This document shows, in pieces, positions 35,982 to 41,268 of a stretch of DNA of 41,268 bases. Position 1 is the stretch's first letter. Each line of letters starts with the position of its first letter. Under the pieces are notes generated by a model. That model had not been told where the DNA came from, made no database searches, and saw only the letters and a program-made list of their open reading frames with translations. Source of the stretch: Candidatus Latescibacterota bacterium. GTDB taxonomy: Bacteria > Latescibacterota > UBA2968 > SICM01. The stretch lies in contig SICM01000018.1 of assembly GCA_009694805.1 (NCBI GenBank), positions 1 to 41,268 of the forward strand, in the 5' to 3' direction. Made by a program: the position numbers and the translations under genes.

Positions 35982-37226
35982 TCAGTTTCCCATCTTTCCG
36001 CCAGCCGCCCCCGTCAGGTCCGCCTGGGCCGTGTGGTAGTCCAGCAGGGCCTCCACGAACGCCACCCGCGTCTCAGACAGCGTTCGGCCCGCATCGATGA
36101 CCTCCAGGTAGTTCGATTTCCCCTCGTCATAGCGCAGCCGGACCATCCGGTAGGTCTCCTCTGCGCTCGGCAGCACCCGGTCCCGGTAGAGCAGGACACG
36201 CTTCTCGGAGGTCTTGACGCTCAGGTATGCCTCCTCCACCTCCAGGAGCGCCCGGTTTTTCGTCCCGGCCTGCTCCGCCTCCGCACGGACGACCTCGGCC
36301 CCGGCCCCGGCGATCTCCCCCCGCTGTCTGCCGAAGGCCCAGACCGGGACCGTGAAGCTCACCCCGGTCTTCCAGAAGTCTCCTGCCCCCCGGACGGTCT
36401 GACGGGACAGCCAGAAGGTGAGGTCCGGAAGAAGAGAAGAGGCCGCCAGCCCTCGACCGGCCCTGGCGCCCTCCAGGGCGACCTGCGCCCCTTGCAGGTC
36501 AGGCCGGCGCTCCAGGGCCATCTGCCGGAGCGTCTGGATGTCGGTCTCCGTCGGCGTGTAGGTCAATTCGCCAGCCACCTCGACGGGCGTGGACAGGTCC
36601 CGGTTCAGCAGGGTGTTCAGCGATGCCCTAGCCAGCGCGGCGCGATTGTCCGCCGCAGTCACTTCCGCCTCAGCCCGCCCGGCCTCCACCTCGGCCCGGA
36701 GCGCCTCCACGCTCGAAGCGTCCCCGGCCTCCACGCGCACCTTCGTCTTGTCCCGAAACTCGTTGGCAAGCTTCAGGTTCTCCGCCGCGTACCTCTGGAT
36801 GCGCCGACTCGCCCAGACCCTCCCACAAGCCTTCAGGGCATCCGCCGCTATCTCGATTCGGGCAGCCTCGTAGTCCCTCCGGGACACCTGCGCCTCCCGA
36901 TCCGCGACCCGACCTCTCAGGTAGGGCTTGGTCGGGAACTCCAGCGTCTGGCTGAAACCGACGTTGCGCTCCCCAAAGCGACTTAACCTGAGCGCCCCCG
37001 GAAGTCCTTCATACTCAAAGATGACCTCTGGATCGGGGAGCATCCGGGCCGGCCAGATGCGGGCGCAGGCCGCGTCCCACGCCTTTTTCGCTGCCATGAC
37101 CTTCGGGTTATGGTCCAGCGCCCACACGACGGCCTGCTCCGGCGTGAGGGTCAGAGGCCCCTCTTGACCGCGTGAAACTGAAAATAGGCACACTACGGCT
37201 AAAGCAGACAGTGCCCAAATACGCAT
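35982..37226 (-). CDS. TolC-family outer-membrane channel, CzcC-like
   Basis: The 414-residue outer-membrane protein has a signal peptide (MRIWALSALAVVCLFSVSRG) and two long helical repeats rich in A, E, R and L with the usual E-A-x-R-A-E pattern (AEVTAADNRAALARASLN, AEVVRAEAEQAGTKNRALLEVEEAYL). It forms the trimeric exit duct for the RND pump. GGAGG precedes the ATG. It is the first of the three pump genes. The gap upstream to the small Cys/His-rich gene is 126 bases with no feature seen. Confidence 0.9.
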   Translation of the reverse strand: MRIWALSALAVVCLFSVSRGQEGPLTLTPEQAVVWALDHNPKVMAAKKAWDAACARIWPARMLPDPEVIFEYEGLPGALRLSRFGERNVGFSQTLEFPTKPYLRGRVADREAQVSRRDYEAARIEIAADALKACGRVWASRRIQRYAAENLKLANEFRDKTKVRVEAGDASSVEALRAEVEAGRAEAEVTAADNRAALARASLNTLLNRDLSTPVEVAGELTYTPTETDIQTLRQMALERRPDLQGAQVALEGARAGRGLAASSLLPDLTFWLSRQTVRGAGDFWKTGVSFTVPVWAFGRQRGEIAGAGAEVVRAEAEQAGTKNRALLEVEEAYLSVKTSEKRVLLYRDRVLPSAEETYRMVRLRYDEGKSNYLEVIDAGRTLSETRVAFVEALLDYHTAQADLTGAAGGKMGN

Positions 37227-37352
37227 GACACCTCCGGGAAAAGGGCCAGGATCGGCCTGCGATGGACCTAGAGACGCCCAATAGGCAAACGCAGGAACGC
37301 CTGGCGATAAAACTTATGAGTTGGGGATGGAGGAAGATAAAAAGCTAAAACT

Positions 37353-37733
37353 TCAGGAGATGGGAGGGCGGAAGACCTTCAGAGGGTGAATATCCGCGAA
37401 GAGAACGGATGACGCCGGAGGCGCATCCGTCGAAGGGGGGAGATGGATGAGGGAAGTTCGATGCGTGGCTACAGCAAAGACGTGGCAGGTACAGACCTTA
37501 CCGTTGTGGCAGGGGATAACCGGCAGACTCCCGGAGGGTCTGGCCTCAGGACGAGCCCCCTGGATTCCTTCCTGATCGTGGACGTGATGCCCTGGGACGT
37601 CGTGATCGCAGAGCGTCAAAACGACGTACGCCTGCTCACCATAAAGCATCAGGGAGAGAATGAGACACGTGAATGACTTGAATAGGATCATCATAGAAAG
37701 TCTGTTAAACTTGTGGGCGGGGGTCGCTTTCAC
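37353..37733 (-). CDS. Small secreted Cys/His-rich protein upstream of czcCBA
   Basis: The 126-residue protein begins with a hydrophobic export segment (MMILFKSFTCLILSLMLYG, residues 14-32) followed by histidine/cysteine-rich stretches: CDHDVPGHHVHD and PCHNGKVCTCH. These look like periplasmic metal-binding sites, comparable in position and style to CzcI-type accessory proteins, though I cannot assign a family. The GTG start at 37733 overlaps the CorC-like stop by 4 bases (GTGA), with GGGGAG nearby, so it is coupled to that gene. Internal ATG codons at about 37694 are alternatives but without ribosome-binding sites. Confidence 0.6.
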   Translation of the reverse strand: MKATPAHKFNRLSMMILFKSFTCLILSLMLYGEQAYVVLTLCDHDVPGHHVHDQEGIQGARPEARPSGSLPVIPCHNGKVCTCHVFAVATHRTSLIHLPPSTDAPPASSVLFADIHPLKVFRPPIS

Positions 37734-39064
37734 GTCTCCCCTTTGTCGTTTTCCGTCTCAGGTTCCTTTTCCTGCATCACCAGCACCCGCACGATCCGCC
37801 GCCGGTGTAATTCCAGCACTTTGAGCAGATGGCCATTCGCCTTCACCTCGTCCCCTCGCACTGCCACCCGCCCCAGACGGTACTGGATGTAGCCCCCTAT
37901 CGTATCCGTATCCCCCTGCACATCCGGGAGGGCCACCCTGGTCCGATCCGCGAGGTCGTCGATCTGCATCTGGCCGCTCACCCGGTAGTGCCCCTCCGGC
38001 GTCTTCTCGATCTCAGGCGCTTCCTGATCCATCTCATCCTGGATCTCCCCCACCAGTTCCTCCAGGACATCCTCCAGGGTGACGATGCCCGACGTGCCTC
38101 CGTACTCGTCCACCACGATGGCCATGTGGATGCGGCTCCTCTGGAACCGCTTCAGAAGGGTCTCCACCCGCTGGCTCTCCGGCACAAACAGACATTCCCG
38201 CTTGAGGGCCACGATCCCCTCGGCGCTGGGCGGCCCCTCCGGCTGGCCCAGGTAGCGCAGCAGGTCCTTCGCATACAGGATGCCGATGGGATGATCCAGG
38301 TCTCCGTCGCACAGCGGGAACCGGGAATAGGCGTGCTCGATCACCGTGGTGACGATCTGCTGCCACGTGGCCGACGTGGAGATATAGGCCACGTCCACGC
38401 GGGGCACCATGATCTGCTTCACCGCCCGCTCCGTGATGTCCAGCGCGCCCTCCAGAAGCTCGTGCCTCTGCTCGGACAGGACGCCGCTCTGCTCGGAGTG
38501 TTCGAGGATGATCCGGATCTCCTCCGCCGAATGGGCCAGGTCGTGCCCCCCTACCGGTGTGATGCCCACGGTGCGCAGGAGCAGGTTGGCCGACCCGTTG
38601 AACACCCAGATGGCTGGGAGAAAGAGGTAGTAGAAGGCCTGGAGCGGCAGGGCCACCCCCAGCGTCGTCTGCTCGGCCCGCTGGATGGCCAGCGACTTGG
38701 GCGCCAGTTCCCCCAGGACGACGTGCAGGAAGGAGATGATCAGAAAGGCGACGGTCAGTGAGGTCGTATGGAGCGCCTTCTCCGACAGGAACCCCATCCA
38801 CGCGAACAGGGGCTCCACCAGGAGATGCGCCACGGCGGGTTCCCCCACCCATCCCAGGCCCAGGCTGGCCAGGGTGATGCCGATCTGCGTCGCAGACAGG
38901 TAGGCATCCAGGTGATAAACGATGTTTTGAGCCATCTTCGCCCCCGGCCGCCCCTCTGCGACCAGCTCCTGAAGACGGCTCAGGCGGACCTTCACGATGG
39001 CGAACTCCGCCGCCACGAAGAACCCGTTCAGGAACACCAGCAGCGCTGCCAGGATCAGAAGCAT
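37730..39064 (-). CDS. CNNM/CorC-type membrane protein with CBS pair (hemolysin family)
   Basis: The 444-residue protein has an N-terminal DUF21/CNNM membrane domain (about four hydrophobic segments, with LNGFFVAAEFAIVKVRLSRLQEL and ATQIGITLASLGLGWVGEPAVAHL). Two CBS domains (IMVPRVDVAYIS and FQRSRIHMAIVVDEYGGTSGIVTLEDVLEELVGEI) and a C-terminal CorC/HlyC domain (YRVSGQMQIDDLADRTRV) follow. Members affect Mg2+ or Co2+ flux across the inner membrane. The start at 39064 has AGAGGA before it. The TTG at 39085 is less likely. A promoter and structured leader precede it, and the next genes are metal efflux. Confidence 0.9.
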   Translation of the reverse strand: MLLILAALLVFLNGFFVAAEFAIVKVRLSRLQELVAEGRPGAKMAQNIVYHLDAYLSATQIGITLASLGLGWVGEPAVAHLLVEPLFAWMGFLSEKALHTTSLTVAFLIISFLHVVLGELAPKSLAIQRAEQTTLGVALPLQAFYYLFLPAIWVFNGSANLLLRTVGITPVGGHDLAHSAEEIRIILEHSEQSGVLSEQRHELLEGALDITERAVKQIMVPRVDVAYISTSATWQQIVTTVIEHAYSRFPLCDGDLDHPIGILYAKDLLRYLGQPEGPPSAEGIVALKRECLFVPESQRVETLLKRFQRSRIHMAIVVDEYGGTSGIVTLEDVLEELVGEIQDEMDQEAPEIEKTPEGHYRVSGQMQIDDLADRTRVALPDVQGDTDTIGGYIQYRLGRVAVRGDEVKANGHLLKVLELHRRRIVRVLVMQEKEPETENDKGET

Positions 39065-39087
39065 CCAGTCCTCTTGGGAAAGCAAAA

Positions 39088-39163
39088 TCAGGGGTCAGGG
39101 ATCAGGGGTCAGGAAAAGCGAGGATCATCTTTTGTCTTTCCCCGACACCCGACACCCGACCCC
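39088..39163. repeat. GGGGTCA/GGGATCA direct repeats and CCCGACACCC repeats
   Basis: Alternating 7-base units GGGGTCA and GGGATCA cover 39091-39113. A second run, CCCGACACCCGACACCCGAC followed by CCC, covers 39141-39163. Both are short intergenic repeats between the CorC-like gene and its upstream leader. The two runs are imperfect inverses of each other and could pair. Confidence 0.55.
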
Positions 39164-39276
39164 GCAGTTATCTTTTCCCCGCCCCCGTTCTGACCGCCTC
39201 AATATAATATGAAACCCGGCGCAAAGCAAGCGGCCCGCACCTCTCAGGTCACGAACAACATCGTCTCAATAGAAAC

Positions 39277-39441
39277 GGGCAGAGACGGTTACGAGAGAGA
39301 TATCTCCCGCATCTCTGCCCTTCAGGGCGCTTAAAAAGAGGCCCGGCCACCCTCACCCATAGCTGGTCGGGGCAGCTACAGGAGGAGAGCGCCGGGCCAA
39401 TGTCGGAAGTCGCCTGAAAAGAAGGGGCCTTCATATTATCT
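39277..39441 (-). ncRNA. Candidate structured leader or small RNA upstream of the CorC-like gene
   Basis: Transcription from the promoter at 39448-39476 would enter a non-coding stretch with two stable helices. GGCCCGGC pairs (39391-39398 with 39340-39347 on the complement), followed by TCTTTTT, like an intrinsic terminator. A second stem is GGGCAGAGA with TCTCTGCCC (39312-39320 with 39277-39285). It may be a short RNA of about 110 bases or an attenuator or riboswitch for the downstream metal genes. I do not recognise a known class. Confidence 0.5.
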
Positions 39442-39447
39442 GACCAG

Positions 39448-39476
39448 AATATACGGCAAGCGCAATGGCGTGTCAA
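39448..39476 (-). promoter_or_regulatory. Near-consensus sigma-70 promoter
   Basis: On the minus strand TTGACA (39471-39476) and TATATT (39448-39453) are separated by exactly 17 bases. It is the best promoter match in the window, pointing to the CorC-like gene and the metal-efflux genes beyond. Confidence 0.75.
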
Positions 39477-39507
39477 GGCTGAATTTCTGGCTTATCCGAC
39501 ATTTCTT

Positions 39508-40255
39508 CTACAACGCCGGCAGCAGGTTCGTCAGCCCGAAGATGAAGACCAGCCCCACGACCAGACTGTACGTCCCCGTGGCCACGGCCCGGTAGACCGA
39601 CGCCCGCCCGGCCGCCGAGCCGTACAGGCCGATGGACGCGGCGCACATCAGCGTGTTCGTCACCAGCAGACCGACCACGAACGACAGCACCCCGAACACA
39701 CCCAGGCTGGCCCCTCCCAGGCCGGTGGCCACCAGGAACAGCAGCAGTTGCGTCGGCGTCTCGGCCCCGATGCCGTGGATCATCCCCACCACAAAAGAGG
39801 ACCGCCCCCCATATCCGTCCCTGAAGATCTCCCTCCGTTGACCCTGAACCCCGGCCAGACCCGTCCGGCAGCGGTCGTAGGCCCAGAGGAGGGTGTCGGC
39901 CAGCACGGCGACCCGGCTCTTCATCCGGAACGCCTCATCCCGATTCTTGACCAGCGTGTAGAACACATAGCCGCCCAGCAGGACCAGCGTCACGCCGACC
40001 AGACGCTCCATCAGCACATCGGTGCCTGCCGGCAGGCGCACCCCCAGGGATATGGCAAGGATGCCGAGCGTCGCGACGACGAACCCGTGCCCTGCGGCAT
40101 ACATCAGGCCGAGCAGCATCCCCCCGCCTCCGGCTGGCCTGCACACTGGTGATGTCGGTGATCGCGGCGATGTGGTCGTAGTCGATCCCGTGCCGGATCC
40201 CCAGCAGAAACGTCGCCCCTACCGCCATCCAGACCTGTCCACCCGGATCGCCCAT
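39508..40255 (-). pseudogene. NicO-type nickel/cobalt transporter split by a frameshift
   Basis: The N-terminal part (from ATG 40255) reads VGATFLLGIRHGIDYDHIAA ITDITSVQ, the metal-binding helix of NiCoT/NicO transporters. The rest of the protein continues in another frame (GMLLGLMYAAGHGFVVATLG to the stop at 39508, with a second histidine motif GMIHGIGAETPTQLLLFLV). Frames change at a run of six C (plus strand 40120-40125); removing one base joins them into one protein of about 248 residues with about six membrane segments. The cause may be sequencing error, a real mutation, or slippage in the homopolymer. It lies 18 bases after larC, so a role in nickel uptake is likely. Confidence 0.82.
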
Positions 40256-40273
40256 GCCACCCTTTCACCTTTT

Positions 40274-41113
40274 TTACAGGGGTCTGCCGATGCAGATCCG
40301 CAGCAGATTGGGCCGATCCGGAAAATCCTTGGTCCCGGCCCCGTACCCGATCTGTTCCACCACCATGTCGGGCCTCGGCCCGAACCCGGCGCACAGGACC
40401 CGCAGCAGCGCGGCCCCGGTGGGCGTCACCAGCTCCGTCTTCAGGTCGCTCGTCCGCGTCGGAATCCCCTTTAAAAGCTCCAGCGTGGCCGGGGCCGGCA
40501 CGGGGACGATCCCGTGGCTGAAGGTCACCGTCCCCCCTCCGCACAGCGGCACCTCCGAGGCAAAGACCTTCTCCACGCCCATCTCGTGCAGCGCCAGGCA
40601 GGCGCCCACAATGTCCACAATGGAATCCACGGCCCCCACCTCGTGGAAATGGACCGCCTCCAGGGTCGTGTTGTGCAGGTGCGCCTCCGCCTCCCCGATG
40701 GCCCGGAACACCGCCCGCGCGTTCCCCCGGACAGGTTCGGGCAGGCCGCCCCCCTCGATCATCCGCGTGATTTCTGCCAGATGCCTGCCGTGAGGCTCAT
40801 GGTCGTGATCGTGAGCATGCCGATGGCCAGGCCCGTGGTCGTGGGAGGGCTCATGATCGTGCCCGTGCCCATGTTCCTGTCGCGGGTCTGACTCGTCACG
40901 CTCTTCCATCACCTCGAACTTCGTCCCGCCCAGGCCGCGCCGCGTGACCCGGCGGGCGTCGATGCGGACCCCTTTCAGACCCACGCCCGCCAGCGCCTCC
41001 CGAAGCCGCTCGATGGGAAACCCCGCGTCGATCATCGCCCCGACGAACATATCCCCGGCGATCCCCGTGGCCATGTCGATGTAGGCGATGCGGTGTGGTT
41101 TATCAGCGGACAT
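40274..41113 (-). CDS. larC: LarC-type nickel-pincer-cofactor protein lacking its C-terminal domain
   Basis: The 279-residue protein matches the first domain of LarC (IDMATGIAGDMFVGAMIDAG, residues 12-31; HFHEVGAVDSIVDIVG; VPVPAPATLELLKG; LVTPTGAALLR). LarC inserts nickel into the cofactor of lactate racemase. A histidine-rich segment at residues 81-111 could hold nickel. LarC is usually about 400 residues, with a second domain that carries out metal insertion. Here the frame stops at 40274 after NLLRICIGRPL and a nickel transporter gene follows instead. A TAGGAG site precedes the ATG. In some lactobacilli the two domains are joined by frameshifting, but I find no second domain nearby. Confidence 0.85.
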   Translation of the reverse strand: MSADKPHRIAYIDMATGIAGDMFVGAMIDAGFPIERLREALAGVGLKGVRIDARRVTRRGLGGTKFEVMEERDESDPRQEHGHGHDHEPSHDHGPGHRHAHDHDHEPHGRHLAEITRMIEGGGLPEPVRGNARAVFRAIGEAEAHLHNTTLEAVHFHEVGAVDSIVDIVGACLALHEMGVEKVFASEVPLCGGGTVTFSHGIVPVPAPATLELLKGIPTRTSDLKTELVTPTGAALLRVLCAGFGPRPDMVVEQIGYGAGTKDFPDRPNLLRICIGRPL

Positions 41114-41201
41114 GACGCTCCTACATTCGTGATCGGTTTAGGTGTAAGATATTGAAAATATTGAAAGATCGAAATTCAAAATTTCATCTGGTATTGTGTC
41201 C

Positions 41202-41252
41202 CAGCCAGGAGGCAGGAAAAGAGGCCCGCGTCCTTCCTGGAGACGGCTGGGA
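41202..41252. other. Inverted repeat upstream of larC
   Basis: TCCCAGCC and GGCTGGGA bound a stretch of about 50 bases with an inner CCAGGA/TCCTGG pair. It may be a terminator of a gene beyond the window or part of a larC leader. Between it and larC the sequence is AT-rich (41140-41190) and may hold the promoter, though no clean -35/-10 pair is evident. Confidence 0.45.
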
Positions 41253-41268
41253 GCAAGATTCAAATAGA

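Noticed and set aside
39088-39163. CRISPR-like array
   Set aside because: The repeat units are only about 7 bases, with no spacers of regular length and no cas genes nearby.
39330-39441. Possible Mg (M-box) or Mn (yybP-ykoY) riboswitch upstream of the CorC-like gene
   Set aside because: Short matches such as TAGCTGCC and GGTGAGG are suggestive, but the known conserved cores and lengths are not present. It is recorded only as an unknown structured RNA.

Overview
The window is a GC-rich segment of about 41 kb from a Gram-negative bacterium. A TolC/RND tripartite pump, a periplasmic adaptor and secreted proteins imply two membranes. The mix of Gfo/Idh/MocA oxidoreductases, an enolase-superfamily protein, aldo/keto reductases, LUD/LutABC proteins, an NHL-repeat protein, a DUF4432 epimerase-like protein, DUF92 and many intergenic palindromes resembles uncultivated lineages such as Latescibacterota, Poribacteria or Armatimonadota. 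No ribosomal or other phylogenetic marker is present, so the taxonomy is a low-confidence inference.

Layout. 1-149: C-terminal end and right end of an IS66-type insertion sequence. 153-10056: sugar and cell-surface style catabolic genes (two oxidoreductases, metallophosphoesterase, polysaccharide deacetylase-like protein, NHL protein, Yip1-like membrane protein, aldo/keto reductase, DUF4432 protein). 9364-15106: a run of minus-strand genes MOSC - glutathione peroxidase - RluA - YbaK - LutA - LutB - LutC, several joined by 4-bp overlaps. 15185-16552: soluble transhydrogenase SthA. 16576-20164: an AT-richer accessory island with its own promoter, a boxA-like structured leader, five tightly packed genes (HTH/zinc-ribbon protein, NYN-domain nuclease, PD-(D/E)XK-like protein, two unknown small proteins) and a terminator. 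20319-21528: DUF2283 protein and a third oxidoreductase. 21548-24108: Zn/Cd P-type ATPase with a CadC-like ArsR repressor, promoter and operator. 24427-25434: an isolated but intact fliG. 25459-27554: aldo/keto reductase and enolase-superfamily protein. 27747-29825: DUF92 (phytyl-phosphate-kinase-like) next to a geranylgeranyl-reductase-family flavoprotein. 30013-41113: a minus-strand metal region with LarC (lacking its second domain), a frameshifted NicO nickel/cobalt transporter, a promoter with a structured leader, a CNNM/CorC-type protein, a small Cys/His-rich secreted protein, CzcC, CzcB, CzcA and a secreted beta-propeller-like protein.

How the genes fit together. The right half is dominated by divalent metal handling: Zn/Cd ATPase with sensor, RND efflux, CNNM and Ni uptake/cofactor genes. 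The left half looks like carbohydrate and lactate oxidation with redox maintenance. The accessory island is the best candidate for an undescribed system: a regulated operon pairing a predicted RNase (NYN) with a predicted PD-(D/E)XK enzyme, behind a boxA-type leader RNA. Intergenic spaces hold at least seven kinds of short palindromic or direct-repeat elements, some of which supply the stop codons of neighbouring genes.
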